From NCBI RefSeq assembly GCF_000620865.1, contig NZ_KK211190.1:385971-449970 (forward strand): 64,000 bases of DNA, read 5' to 3'. The translations under genes and the position numbers were made by a program. Positions 16,787-25,971 of the stretch are shown here, in pieces (positions within the stretch are counted from its first letter, which is position 1; every line of letters starts with the position of its first letter). The notes under the pieces were generated by a model, which worked only from the letters and a program-made list of their open reading frames with translations, ran no database searches and was not told where the DNA came from. Source of the stretch: Exiguobacterium sibiricum 7-3. GTDB lineage: Bacteria; Bacillota; Bacilli; Exiguobacteriales; Exiguobacteriaceae.

Positions 16787-17218
16787 ATGTTAACGACAAA
16801 ACAGATCAGTGAATTGTTACGTGTATCAGAAGAGACGGTCCGTCGCTGGATCCGTACGGGCGAGTTACACGCCGAACAGGACGGAAAAGGCTATTTGGTT
16901 GATGAACTGGCGCTCAAACGTCTCGTCGACGAGAAGTCACAGATTCCGGGCAATGCGATGAACAAAGTCTTGCCGATCATCAATGACCTGTTTGGTCCGG
17001 AAGCGGCGAAGTTTGCCAAGTCGAACCTGTTTGACCCGCTCCGTCAGTCGATGGATCAGTCGGCACCACCACGTCCGGAAGCTTCACCGGAGTCGGTCGC
17101 AGAAGAACTGAGCCAACTGAAACGTAAAAAACGTCGCCTTGAACTCGAACATGAACTGAAACTGCTTGAAATCGAAGAGAAGATTGCCGTCCTCGAACAA
17201 AAGGCGTCACGCCTTTAA
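16787..17218 (+). CDS. HTH_17/MerR-like DNA-binding protein with coiled-coil tail
   Basis: A 143-residue protein. Residues 1-45 (LTTKQISELLRVSEETVRRWIRTGEL...YLVDELALKRLV) form an excisionase/MerR-type helix-turn-helix. The last 45 residues are a strong coiled coil rich in Lys, Arg, Glu and Leu (LSQLKRKKRRLELEHELKLLEIEEKIAVLEQ), which suggests dimerisation. A linker with DLFGPEAAKF lies between. It is probably a repressor or nucoid-type regulator; the target is unknown. A palindromic promoter directly upstream suggests autoregulation. ATG at 16787 has GAAAGAGGG upstream; GTG 16742 lies inside the promoter and is rejected. It is a single gene with its own terminator. Confidence 0.75.
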   Translation: MLTTKQISELLRVSEETVRRWIRTGELHAEQDGKGYLVDELALKRLVDEKSQIPGNAMNKVLPIINDLFGPEAAKFAKSNLFDPLRQSMDQSAPPRPEASPESVAEELSQLKRKKRRLELEHELKLLEIEEKIAVLEQKASRL

Positions 17219-17230
17219 TTGAAGTACTGA

Positions 17231-17257
17231 ACGATTCCGTTAACCGGAGTCGTTTTT
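17231..17257 (+). terminator. intrinsic terminator of the HTH gene
   Basis: ACGATTCCG/CGGAGTCGT stem (one wobble), five-base loop and T-rich tail. Confidence 0.8.
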
Positions 17258-17350
17258 CTTTTGAATAAAACTCTCTGACAAGCAAACGAGTACGGCTTAA
17301 GAACGCGGCTGTGCGACAATGAAAATATGATAAGTAGAGGAGATGAAGAG

Positions 17351-18199
17351 ATGTTCAAACGGGATGTCAAGAACCACTGGCAAGTGATGTATCAACAAAA
17401 TGGTTATCCCCATGTGCAGCAGGGCTGGGTCCTGTCACCGGACCGGAAAGACGAGTTTGATCCGTTCATTTTGATGGCGGAGGACTGGTTCAAACGCGGG
17501 ACGTTTTCCGATCATCCCCACCGCGGCTTTCAGACGATCACCTATGTCATTGACGGCCGGCTCGAACATATCGACAATCATGGCGGACACTCGATTCTCG
17601 ATGCGGGTGACGTCCAGTACATGAACGCCGGCTGGGCGGCACGGCATGCGGAAGAAGCGGTCGATGACGATTTGATCCATACGTTACAACTGTGGCTCAA
17701 TCTGCCGAAACGCTTGAAAGAGACGACGACATCGTATCAAAACGTCCTGTTGGAACAGGCACCGGTCGTTCCGTTTGCAGGTGGACACGTCCGGGTCTAT
17801 TCCGGTGCGATTGCCGGCGTGACAGGACCGCTCGACAGCCTGGTTCCAATTACGATGAGTGAGATATCGCTTGCTCCGGGCGCGACGTATACACATATCT
17901 TACCGGCGAACCATAATGCGTTCTTGTATGTCCTGGCAGGAGAACTGGAAGTCGGAGCAAGCGAGACGCGCCTCGCGAAGACGACGGCAGCGACATTGAC
18001 GTTTGACGAACAGGCGCAAGGTGACAGTGCACTCGCATTGACGGCCGTCAGCCGGACGAAGGTCCTGATTTACTCCGGTCAACCGATCCGGGAGGAGACG
18101 ATTGCCTATGGACCGTTCGTCATGAACACGGAAGAAGAGATTCGTCAGGCGTACCGGGATTACCATGACGGAAAATTCGGACCACCAGCCGTCTTGTGA
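17351..18199 (+). CDS. pirin family protein
   Basis: A 282-residue bicupin. The N-terminal cupin carries the pirin metal site: DHPHRGFQTITYVIDGRLEH, then GDVQYMNAGWAARHAEE, giving three His and a Glu. The C-terminal cupin (about 165-275) lacks an evident metal site, as usual. Bacterial pirins include quercetinases and redox or metabolic regulators; which applies here cannot be told. ATG at 17351 has GAGGAG 9 bases upstream; ATG 17327 precedes that site and is less likely. It is a single gene. Confidence 0.9.
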   Translation: MFKRDVKNHWQVMYQQNGYPHVQQGWVLSPDRKDEFDPFILMAEDWFKRGTFSDHPHRGFQTITYVIDGRLEHIDNHGGHSILDAGDVQYMNAGWAARHAEEAVDDDLIHTLQLWLNLPKRLKETTTSYQNVLLEQAPVVPFAGGHVRVYSGAIAGVTGPLDSLVPITMSEISLAPGATYTHILPANHNAFLYVLAGELEVGASETRLAKTTAATLTFDEQAQGDSALALTAVSRTKVLIYSGQPIREETIAYGPFVMNTEEEIRQAYRDYHDGKFGPPAVL

Positions 18200-18203
18200 C
18201 AAC

Positions 18204-18234
18204 AAAAAAACCAGTTCCGTTTGATTGGACTGGT
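18204..18234 (-). terminator. intrinsic terminator (minus strand)
   Basis: ACCAGTCC.../...GGAACTGGT stem on the minus strand followed by seven T. It serves the small membrane protein and may also stop the pirin transcript. Confidence 0.75.
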
Positions 18235-18267
18235 CTTGAGTAATCGATAGTCGGACACCGCTCGACC

Positions 18268-18507
18268 TCAAGATGAGGAAGAACCGGTCGTCCGTTTTTT
18301 CTTGCGATGCCAATACCAGTAAGCGAGCCCGAGTGCAATCGGGATAGCGGCCAGGTAAGGATTCGCTTCTAAATAACTGATGATCTCAAACAGCGCGAAC
18401 CATCCACTGAGTAAACCGAGGATGAGTAAGATCGTCCGAATCGCTTCGGGAAGCTTGCGGATACGATATGCGAAGAGACATACGAGGCAAAAGATGATAA
18501 TCGCCAC
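18268..18507 (-). CDS. small membrane protein of unknown function
   Basis: About 79 residues with two or three hydrophobic helices (AIIIFCLVCLFAY, TILLILGLLSGWFALFEI, YLAAIPIALGLAYWY) and a basic tail RKKKRTTGSSSS that should face the cytoplasm. GTG at 18507 is preferred because GGGAGG lies 7 bases upstream; ATG 18513 and ATG 18522 are possible but poorly spaced. It is not recognised. A holin role is conceivable from size, but no lysis or phage gene is nearby. Confidence 0.6.
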   Translation of the reverse strand: MAIIIFCLVCLFAYRIRKLPEAIRTILLILGLLSGWFALFEIISYLEANPYLAAIPIALGLAYWYWHRKKKRTTGSSSS

Positions 18508-18679
18508 GAGCATTCCTCCCATTCCCGTATCCAGTATAGCGTATTCGAAAAGCTTTTTCGATGTTGAATGATGTGTTTTTTATCTACATGATTTTCGAAC
18601 AATTAAACCTTTTGACCTGTCATATAGGGTGAGTCCATCAAGGATTCATCCTATTTTTTTATGGAAAAGGAGAAGGCGG

Positions 18680-19093
18680 ATGAAAATCGATTATTTCAGC
18701 GTCATGCCGAGTGGTCCAAAAGGAGCACTGGAAACACACTGTCTGACGAATGGAAACTGGTACGAACGGGTCAGTGAAGAGTGGGAACGGGCGATCCATT
18801 ATGGAGCAGGTCTGATTCGGATCAAGGACAAGGGAGCCGAATTACGGATTCCGATTGAATTCGGATTCGGTTACGTCTTGCAGTACTTACGGCAGTTCGC
18901 GGCAGCAGAACGACATACGATTGACCGGGCGAGACGACATCTCCAGCAGCAACTCGAATGGATCGGACGTGGTCTGCCGATTCAATTGCGTCGCTTGGAC
19001 GACATGATTGAGTTGACGGCAGATGCCGATCACCGGTTTCGACGCGACTCGTTTTTGGAAGCGGTAGAGCAAGCGAATCAGAGTATATCTTGA
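18680..19093 (+). CDS. conserved-looking hypothetical protein
   Basis: A 137-residue soluble protein with no signal peptide or membrane helix. It begins with a mixed alpha/beta part (KIDYFSVMPSGPKGALETHCL, then HYGAGLIRIKDKGAELRIPIEFGFGYVLQYL). A long basic/acidic helix-rich region follows (about 75-137). AAAAGGAG lies 7 bases before the ATG, codon use matches neighbouring chromosomal genes and a terminator follows, so it is a real gene. I do not recognise a family. Confidence 0.7.
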   Translation: MKIDYFSVMPSGPKGALETHCLTNGNWYERVSEEWERAIHYGAGLIRIKDKGAELRIPIEFGFGYVLQYLRQFAAAERHTIDRARRHLQQQLEWIGRGLPIQLRRLDDMIELTADADHRFRRDSFLEAVEQANQSIS

Positions 19094-19097
19094 GAGG

Positions 19098-19134
19098 AAA
19101 GCCGTCACGGGATTGAAACGTGATGGCTTTATTA
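19098..19134 (+). terminator. intrinsic terminator
   Basis: A 12-bp stem AAAGCCGTCACG/CGTGATGGCTTT with one wobble, followed by an AT-rich tail. Confidence 0.8.
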
Positions 19135-19627
19135 TATTTCAGAAAAATATTGACTTAAGTGAAATTCTATATAAATGTAAGCGTTTTCTTAAAAAGGGAT
19201 GGTTAGATTTTTAATTTCCATATACAACCTGTAAATATATTTTATTAGTTACTACTATTCCCCTGATTTTTACAAAAAACCTATTGTCGTTAGTTTCTGA
19301 GTTTTGTATATTTGAGCTGTAGCTGAGTGACTCACTTATTTAGGAGTGAGACTTGGTACGAACCTACGACATATGAAATGCCTTGAAAATAGGCATTCGA
19401 TAACATTTTTCTGTTCATCCCAAACTGGATACATAATGGATCACTGACGATCGTCTACTGAATAGGCGATGGATCGGCGTGTGAAACAGAACGTATTCCT
19501 CCGAAGAAGACAGAGAATTTGTTGAGTGTATTAAAGTAAATATTTACAAATATTTTACTTTAAGTGTAGGTTATCTGGTTGGGATTGTCGCATTTAGTTT
19601 TGAAAGACAAGAGGAGGAATTGTAAAC
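19135..19627 (+). promoter_or_regulatory. long AT-rich leader region of the S-layer-like gene
   Basis: About 490 bases without a gene. It holds a candidate promoter (listed separately) followed by about 310 bases of presumed untranslated leader. The leader has a small AATGCC/GGCATT hairpin (about 19376-19398) and a long AT-rich inverted repeat (about 19532-19563, TAAAGTAAATATT and its near complement) 65 bases before the start codon. Long structured leaders that stabilise mRNA are known for S-layer genes. Shine-Dalgarno GAGGAGG precedes the ATG. Confidence 0.55.
19285..19313 (+). promoter_or_regulatory. candidate promoter of the S-layer-like gene
   Basis: TTGTCG (19285-19290), a 17-bp spacer and TATATT (19308-19313): four and five matches to the sigma-A consensus at ideal spacing. 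Confidence 0.45.
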
Positions 19628-22600
19628 ATGGCTTACACGAAAAAATCAAACAAATTGTACGCAGCTGCAGCTGCACTCGCAGTCACTGCATCTGTCGTCG
19701 CACCGGTTGCTGCTGACGCGGCTTCGAAGGTCTCTGTTAAATACATCGAACCGATCTTGATGAAACATGCAGGCGGTGATAAGTACGCAGTTAAGAAATT
19801 GATGTTACCGACGAAAGTCAAAGTCAAGCTCACAAACGGCAAGTACGAAATGCGTTCAGTGAAGTGGAACGGTACCGTGAAGTTTGAGAAAAAGTACATT
19901 AACAAGTTCCAAGTCTTGTACGGAACAGTTTCTGGTACTTCGAAAAAAGCAATCCTCAAAGTAGAACTTCAGAACTATCCGGTTGATGTCCTCGAACCAG
20001 TCCTCGAACCAGTTGCAGTCGGAGGAAAAGTTGTTCTTCCGAGCACGATCAGCATTCGTTACAAATCAGGTATTATCGTTAAACGTCCAATCAGTAAGTT
20101 TAATCTCAAAACACCGGATACTTCAAAAGCCGGCAAATATAAACTTGCTTACTCATACAAAGGTGCGAACTCTGTCGTGACAGGTTCAATCAATTATGAA
20201 GTCAAAGCAGCGAACATCATGAACGTCATGGGAAGCGTCGATGATCAGACACTTTCTGTTAAAGCAGACGTCATGTACGCAGCGGCAGGCGCAATGGCAG
20301 AACTCTTAATCTACCCAGGTAAAGATATGTCAAAAGCACCAATTGTCGTCAAAGGGACGCTTTCAAAAGGGAAATTCATGGCCTCACAAGGTGGAATTCC
20401 TGAAGGAACACACAGCTATGTCGTGAAAATCGGCGATGTGAAATCAGCAGCAATGGACTTCACGGTAGCAAACACGATGTTGACGTCAGCAAAAGCCATC
20501 GGCAACAAAAAAGTGGAAGTCACGTTCTCACGCGCAGTTGACAGCGCATCAGTCGAAAACTTCAAAATCGCAGGCGGAACAGTTACAGCTGTTACCCTCA
20601 GCCCGGACAAAAAATCAGCACTCCTCGACGTGTCAGGTCTTGAGTACGATAAAGACTACACAGTTGAAGCGAAAGGTATCATGATCGGCGGCGTCGCTCG
20701 TGACCTTGGTTCAATGAGCTTCATGACACAAGGTGTTGAAAACCTCTGGATGCTTGAAGTCTCACCTAAAGCGTCGACAATCGTCGCAAACGGTGCTGAC
20801 AACACAGAAGTGACGTTCTTACTCAAGGACAAAGCAACTGGTGAAGTCGATAAAAATGCAGACGATATCGTCTTGAAATTATCAACATCATTCGGTGCAC
20901 TTGCGAAAGACCGCGTGACAATCCAGGACGGAAAAGCAACGGTCCTCCTTACTTCAGAGTTCAGCAACACAGACCTCGAAGCAATGATCCGTGCAGAAAT
21001 CATCGAAACGGCAGCAGGCGATTACAAAAATCTCATCGGTAAGATTTCAGGAGAGACGAAGGTCAAATTCAGCACAATCGCTGTGACTCCGGCTCCAATC
21101 GAGATGATCAACGTTCTTGCAGCTGAATCGAATCAAGCAGATCGTGTGACGGTCTTCCTTGATAAAGCAGTCTCACGTGAACTCTTACTCAAATCATTCG
21201 GACTCGATAAAGTCATGCAAGGTCTTCACGAAGAAGATTACCTCGCAAACGACAACATCCAAATCGAACAATTTGACGGTATGAAGCGTGTTATCGGTGT
21301 TAAAGCGATTCCTTCGAATCCAAAAGCATTCGAGTTGATCTTGGACAAAGAAACACCACTCCAAGACAACGCAGTCGTTAAGCTCGTTGCAAAAATTACG
21401 AGCAGCACGGATACAGAAGTGAAATCAAAAGCAAGCTTCAAGTTGACGGATGCCCGTCCGGCTGAAGTAACATCTGTTAAAGCAGTCGGTCTGAACCAAC
21501 TCGAAGTGAAATTCTCTGAAGCGGTCGATTCTGCGAAATTCAAAATCGACGGTCAATACGGAGAGAAGTACTTCAAAGTCACGCATTACGGATTTGACAA
21601 CAAAACAGGTGTTGACCGCCGCGATACAGTCCGTATCATGTTGAATGATGATTATCCGGGCGTCAAAGAAGGATACTTCGCAGCAGGCAAACACTCGCTT
21701 CAAGTCTGGGATACAATGGACTTCGCAGCACTTTCAGATGAAAGCAACATCGGAACGACACAAAACCTCGACTTCACGGTTGCGGCAGATACAGTCAAAC
21801 CGACAGCTGGCGTCGTCGTTGAGTCACCTGAACAATTCCGCGTGATGTTCAGCAAAGACCTCAAAAAAGCAGACATCGCAGACTTACTTGGCGATGAAAT
21901 GGTATTCGAGCGCTACAACTCGAACACGAAGAAATACGAAGACTTCAGCGAGTATGTCAATGTCACGTCTTATAACAAAGAGACGGGCGAAGCTGTCCTC
22001 GAATTGATGAAAGACTGGACGGAGATCTACGATACAGTCAACACGAAAGAGAACTACTACAACGATAAGTTCCGCATCACGCTCGAAAAAGGTGCAATCC
22101 AGGCCGAAGCGAACGGTGAGAAAAACGACGCGTTAGTACTTGATCTCAACTACGAAGGATCGCCGCTCAACACGCCGGATCTGAAGAGTGCTGAGATCAA
22201 CACAATCGACCGCGTACCAATGACGAACGACTTCGTTGTCATGATGAGCGAACCGGTGAAAATCCGTGACCTCGATGAGTACAACACTCCACTCATCAAT
22301 GCGGACGGTATCGTCTTACCTCCGAAAACGACAGTTGAATTCATCGGTAAGAACAAAGATGGAAAAATCGTTACGATCGACGGATCTGTCGTCAATTATA
22401 CAGATACAACGGACAAAAACTTCCAAGTCAAAGCAAACGAGAGCCTTCAAAAACTCGTCGACATGGAAGGATACGGCGAAGAGTGGAAAGTCGTCGTCAA
22501 ATCATTGTCTGATGATGTCGGTAATACGGTTGCAACAGCAACACATGACTTCAAACTCATGAAAACGCCTGTTAAACCAGTTCTGACACCGTTCGAAATC

Positions 22601-22927
22601 GTTAAAGTCTCTGCAAACGAGAAAAACGAAAAAGACGTCATCCGCGTCAAGTTCACAGAGGGTGTTCAATACTCTGGTATGTACGATGCGACAAGCACAG
22701 CGAACTATATCCTGAACGGAAAAGCACTTCCGGTCGGAACAAGCATCTCGCTTGCTGACTCAGATGACAACGTATCAAACGGACTGGATATCGTTAAGAT
22801 CAAAGTCCCGGCTGGTACACTCAAAACGTTGTCGAACGTTATCGTTGTCAACAAAGATCTTCAGTCATATGACAACTCAGTCTTGACTGGCGGTTACGAG
22901 AAAGCAGTTCTTCTCGGATTAAACTAA
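19628..22927 (+). CDS. large secreted surface (S-layer-like) protein with repeated beta-sandwich domains
   Basis: A 1099-residue exported protein. The signal peptide (about 1-32, AAAAALAVTASVVAPVAADAA) is followed by a basic Lys/Tyr/Val-rich N-terminal region (about 33-195) with two Ig-like parts. A series of beta-sandwich repeats of roughly 90-110 residues then starts with phrases such as LTSAKAIGNKKVEVTFSRAVDSA, VKAVGLNQLEVKFSEAVDSA and PEQFRVMFSKDL. These are like bacterial Ig/SbsA-type Ig-like modules of S-layer proteins. No SLH motif and no LPxTG signal are visible, so anchoring may use the basic N-terminus. Codon use is strongly biased (AAA, GAA, GCA, CTC), as in very highly expressed genes. 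It is monocistronic with a long leader. The S-layer role is inference from these traits. Confidence 0.75.
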   Translation: MAYTKKSNKLYAAAAALAVTASVVAPVAADAASKVSVKYIEPILMKHAGGDKYAVKKLMLPTKVKVKLTNGKYEMRSVKWNGTVKFEKKYINKFQVLYGTVSGTSKKAILKVELQNYPVDVLEPVLEPVAVGGKVVLPSTISIRYKSGIIVKRPISKFNLKTPDTSKAGKYKLAYSYKGANSVVTGSINYEVKAANIMNVMGSVDDQTLSVKADVMYAAAGAMAELLIYPGKDMSKAPIVVKGTLSKGKFMASQGGIPEGTHSYVVKIGDVKSAAMDFTVANTMLTSAKAIGNKKVEVTFSRAVDSASVENFKIAGGTVTAVTLSPDKKSALLDVSGLEYDKDYTVEAKGIMIGGVARDLGSMSFMTQGVENLWMLEVSPKASTIVANGADNTEVTFLLKDKATGEVDKNADDIVLKLSTSFGALAKDRVTIQDGKATVLLTSEFSNTDLEAMIRAEIIETAAGDYKNLIGKISGETKVKFSTIAVTPAPIEMINVLAAESNQADRVTVFLDKAVSRELLLKSFGLDKVMQGLHEEDYLANDNIQIEQFDGMKRVIGVKAIPSNPKAFELILDKETPLQDNAVVKLVAKITSSTDTEVKSKASFKLTDARPAEVTSVKAVGLNQLEVKFSEAVDSAKFKIDGQYGEKYFKVTHYGFDNKTGVDRRDTVRIMLNDDYPGVKEGYFAAGKHSLQVWDTMDFAALSDESNIGTTQNLDFTVAADTVKPTAGVVVESPEQFRVMFSKDLKKADIADLLGDEMVFERYNSNTKKYEDFSEYVNVTSYNKETGEAVLELMKDWTEIYDTVNTKENYYNDKFRITLEKGAIQAEANGEKNDALVLDLNYEGSPLNTPDLKSAEINTIDRVPMTNDFVVMMSEPVKIRDLDEYNTPLINADGIVLPPKTTVEFIGKNKDGKIVTIDGSVVNYTDTTDKNFQVKANESLQKLVDMEGYGEEWKVVVKSLSDDVGNTVATATHDFKLMKTPVKPVLTPFEIVKVSANEKNEKDVIRVKFTEGVQYSGMYDATSTANYILNGKALPVGTSISLADSDDNVSNGLDIVKIKVPAGTLKTLSNVIVVNKDLQSYDNSVLTGGYEKAVLLGLN

Positions 22928-22935
22928 TCCCCTCG

Positions 22936-22974
22936 AACACCTTTCGTTCAGCAATGGATGAAAGGTGTTGTTTT
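22936..22974 (+). terminator. intrinsic terminator
   Basis: AACACCTTTC/GAAAGGTGTT stem with a large loop and a T-rich tail after the S-layer-like gene. Confidence 0.75.
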
Positions 22975-22984
22975 GTGGTGATTA

Positions 22985-23000
22985 GCGCAATCGATTGCAT
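22985..23000 (+). promoter_or_regulatory. cre-like site (possible CcpA operator) before gtfC
   Basis: The sequence matches WTGNAANCGNWNNCAW at all constrained positions except the first two and contains the 12-bp perfect palindrome GCAATCGATTGC (22987-22998). It lies about 140 bases before a starch-modifying enzyme gene, where carbon catabolite control would be expected. Confidence 0.4.
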
Positions 23001-23138
23001 TTTGTGAAACCTATTGACTTATTTTATTAAAATAGAGGTGTCATGACAAAAGAAAGATGTTAAATTATGTCATGTTGATTAGTAATTAAAGGGAAAAACA
23101 ATCAAATACATACAGATAATAAAAGGAGAATAATACCA

Positions 23139-25820
23139 ATGAAGAACACGAAAAGAATATCAGTGGGATTACTCGCTACCGTCGTAGCAACAAGTAGCTT
23201 TGGTGTAGCACCGAAGCAAGCAGCAGCATATACATCCGGTGAAAAGCTCGATAACCATGTCATCTTCCAAAGCTTCAGCCTCTACCAACCGTATGACAGC
23301 AACATGTACCGGACTCTTGCCAAAAAAGGTGACCTGTTGAACTCATGGGGAGTAACAGATGTATGGATGCCACCTGCATATCGTTCATTTGATATGGCAC
23401 GTTACATGGAAGGCTATGCTATTGCCGATCGGTATGACTTAGGTGAATTCCCACAAGGACCAGGCGGAGCGACGGCGACGAAATACGGAAAAGCCAGTCA
23501 CCTCGAGATGATGGTCGACATGTTACATGACGATAACATCAAAGTTCAGATGGATTTGGTTCCAAACCAAATGCTTGGTTTGAACCAACGTGAAGCCGTC
23601 TTCGTTCGTCGTGCAACTAGCTCAGGGGAGCCGTTCGCAAATCCTTATACAGGTGGACAAATGACAAAAACGTTAGCAACACCATACTTGGCCTATACAA
23701 AAGGCGGCGGAATGGGACAGGCGAAATACGGTTACCTCAAAGAATGGAACAAAACCTTCTTAAACGGAACATCTCTTCAAGGTCAGGGTACAGGGCGTGT
23801 CATGACGGACAAAGCCGGTAAACCATACCGTTACTTTGGACCAAACAATGAGAAAAACTATCTCCCGGAATGGTTGGTTGAAGCGTCTAAAACACAAAGC
23901 CTGAACGTCGTTGATACATATCTTGCGGCAGATGGCTGGTATGAAGTATCGCCACAAAACTGGAAACCGATGTTGTCGCAGTATGCGAAAGATCCAGGAT
24001 ATCTTGCCTACATGAAAGAAAATGGTTTTGCCACAAAAGAAGCATTACTTGCATCTCCTGACAACACGAAGATTGCTAAATTGACTGAAGAATACATGAA
24101 AACACAAGCTGTCTACGGATATGGATCGGAAGAACGTTCGTATCAGAATGACAATTCGGGCATCGACATCGAAGATCAGTTCCTGTTCGTCGATGAAGCA
24201 GGTTTACCGCTTCAAGCCTACAACAAGACGATGACAAATAATGACGAGTTCCTGCTTGGAGTAGACTTGGCCAACTCGAATGCAGAAGTCATCAAAGAGC
24301 AAAAGAACTGGATGAAATGGATGCTTGAGACGTACAAGTTCGACGGATTCCGGATCGATGCAGCGTCGCACTATGATACGGCGATTTTGAAGGCGGAAGC
24401 GCAAGTCGCAAAAGAGCACTTCGGTAAACAAGAGCATTTGAGCTACATCGAAAGCTACAAGTCAGAGCAAAAATCGTATATGAAGGCAAACAATGATGAA
24501 CAGCTCATCATGGATTCACCGCTCTACTTCACGATGCGGAATGCACTCGGGAACGAAATGTCAAAACGTCCGTTAAGTGCTATCGCAAGTGGTTCAACCG
24601 TCAACCGGGCAGGAGCAGGATCGACTGATGTGTCCGCCAACTGGTCATTCGTCAACAACCATGACCAGGAGAAAAACCGCGTCAACCAAATCATGCTTGA
24701 TCTCTACGGTATCAAAACAGGCGTCCAGTACGCAGCAGGCGAAGAGCCGAAATCGTTCGAAAAAATGTACGATAAAGACACTGAGAAAAAAGCACTTAAA
24801 ATCTACAATGCTGAACTGGCAAGCACGAAGAAAAAATACTCGGTCGATAACGTTGTCGCACAGTATGCATACTTACTGACCAACAAAGACACAGTCCCAA
24901 CCGTCTATTATGGTGACATGTATCAAACGGATGCTTCATATATGACGAAACAAACACCGTATTATGATGAAATCACGAACTTACTGAAAGTCCGGAAACA
25001 ATATGCATACGGCGCACAAAAAGTCGTATCGCACACAGCGAACACTTCAAAAATCGCCGGAGATCACTTGATTTCAAGCGTCCGTCTCGGTAAAAACCGG
25101 AATACGGGTGTTGCGACGGTCATTGGTAAAAAATCAGCGCTCAACACGACGATCAAAGTCGACATGGGGAAACTTCATACGAACCAAGTCTTCGTCGATG
25201 CAAGTGGTGTCAGCAAGACGAAACTCGTCACAGATAAAAACGGTATCTTGACGGTTCCGGTCAAAGGCATGAGAACAGCAGAAGTTAATGGGTATCTTGG
25301 TGTCTTCGTTCCCCAAACAACAAAAGCACCAACGGCAACGATTGAAAAAGCAAGTGTCTACCAAGGAAAAGGCATCAACCTGAAAACGAAAGTCGCAAAT
25401 AGCTCATCTGCTGTTTCGTCGATCCGCTATCAAGTGGCAGATCCGTCAAAAGCAACAGTTGATACAATTGGACGTCTCGTTGGTAAAGCAGCTGGTAAGA
25501 CAATGGTCACAGCAACTGTGACACTAAAAGACGGTTTCGTCTTGACGGCAACTTTACCGATTGAAACAAAAGTCAATACGGTCACACTCAAAGCAACTGG
25601 CAAGACATTAAAAACAGGTCAAGTGACGACGATTGGTTATTCGGCAGCGACGGATCAAATCAAGTCAGTCAGCTACGCCTCACTTAATAAAAAAATTGCA
25701 ACCGTCTCGACAAAAGGTCAAGTCAAGGCAGTGAATAACGGGAAGACTTCGATCCGCGTGACGTATACGACGGTCGGAAACTACAAGGTCGTTAAGACAT
25801 TCAAAGTCAGCGTCAAATAA
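23139..25820 (+). CDS. gtfC: 4,6-alpha-glucanotransferase, GtfC type (GH70-like, non-permuted)
   Basis: An 893-residue secreted enzyme. After a signal peptide (about 1-30) the GH70/GH13 motifs appear in GH13 order: MDLVPNQM (about 138-145), FDGFRIDAASHYD with nucleophile Asp407, LSYIESY with acid/base Glu438, and FVNNHDQEKN with Asp509 as transition-state stabiliser. A domain rich in inserted sequence (about 150-345) corresponds to domain B. The C-terminus carries two bacterial Ig-like (Big_2) domains (about 735-893). Length, motif order and catalytic positions agree with the GtfC enzyme described from Exiguobacterium sibiricum. That enzyme cleaves alpha-1,4 bonds of starch or maltodextrins and builds alpha-1,6 linkages outside the cell. 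An alpha-amylase is the alternative, less likely given SYIESYK and NNHDQEKN. SD AAAAGGAG. Confidence 0.9.
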   Translation: MKNTKRISVGLLATVVATSSFGVAPKQAAAYTSGEKLDNHVIFQSFSLYQPYDSNMYRTLAKKGDLLNSWGVTDVWMPPAYRSFDMARYMEGYAIADRYDLGEFPQGPGGATATKYGKASHLEMMVDMLHDDNIKVQMDLVPNQMLGLNQREAVFVRRATSSGEPFANPYTGGQMTKTLATPYLAYTKGGGMGQAKYGYLKEWNKTFLNGTSLQGQGTGRVMTDKAGKPYRYFGPNNEKNYLPEWLVEASKTQSLNVVDTYLAADGWYEVSPQNWKPMLSQYAKDPGYLAYMKENGFATKEALLASPDNTKIAKLTEEYMKTQAVYGYGSEERSYQNDNSGIDIEDQFLFVDEAGLPLQAYNKTMTNNDEFLLGVDLANSNAEVIKEQKNWMKWMLETYKFDGFRIDAASHYDTAILKAEAQVAKEHFGKQEHLSYIESYKSEQKSYMKANNDEQLIMDSPLYFTMRNALGNEMSKRPLSAIASGSTVNRAGAGSTDVSANWSFVNNHDQEKNRVNQIMLDLYGIKTGVQYAAGEEPKSFEKMYDKDTEKKALKIYNAELASTKKKYSVDNVVAQYAYLLTNKDTVPTVYYGDMYQTDASYMTKQTPYYDEITNLLKVRKQYAYGAQKVVSHTANTSKIAGDHLISSVRLGKNRNTGVATVIGKKSALNTTIKVDMGKLHTNQVFVDASGVSKTKLVTDKNGILTVPVKGMRTAEVNGYLGVFVPQTTKAPTATIEKASVYQGKGINLKTKVANSSSAVSSIRYQVADPSKATVDTIGRLVGKAAGKTMVTATVTLKDGFVLTATLPIETKVNTVTLKATGKTLKTGQVTTIGYSAATDQIKSVSYASLNKKIATVSTKGQVKAVNNGKTSIRVTYTTVGNYKVVKTFKVSVK

Positions 25821-25827
25821 TCATCAA

Positions 25828-25858
25828 ATCATCACCCTCGAGGTGATGGTTTTTTTTG
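25828..25858 (+). terminator. intrinsic terminator of gtfC
   Basis: CATCACC/GGTGATG stem with a five-base loop followed by eight T. Confidence 0.9.
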
Positions 25859-25971
25859 GATTCCGGTCAATTGAACGAATTAGGTAAATACTTTTAAATA
25901 TTCCACATTATCCCATAAATAAAGAGTATATTATAGGTGTATAGACCTAAGACGATTGAAGGAGTGCAGAG

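Noticed and set aside
18268..18507. The small two-helix protein as a holin
   Set aside because: Size and topology allow it, but no endolysin or phage gene is nearby and a terminator isolates it.
22987..22998. The palindrome as a restriction or origin-type repeat
   Set aside because: It occurs once here, and its bases align better with a cre-like operator before a starch-active enzyme gene.
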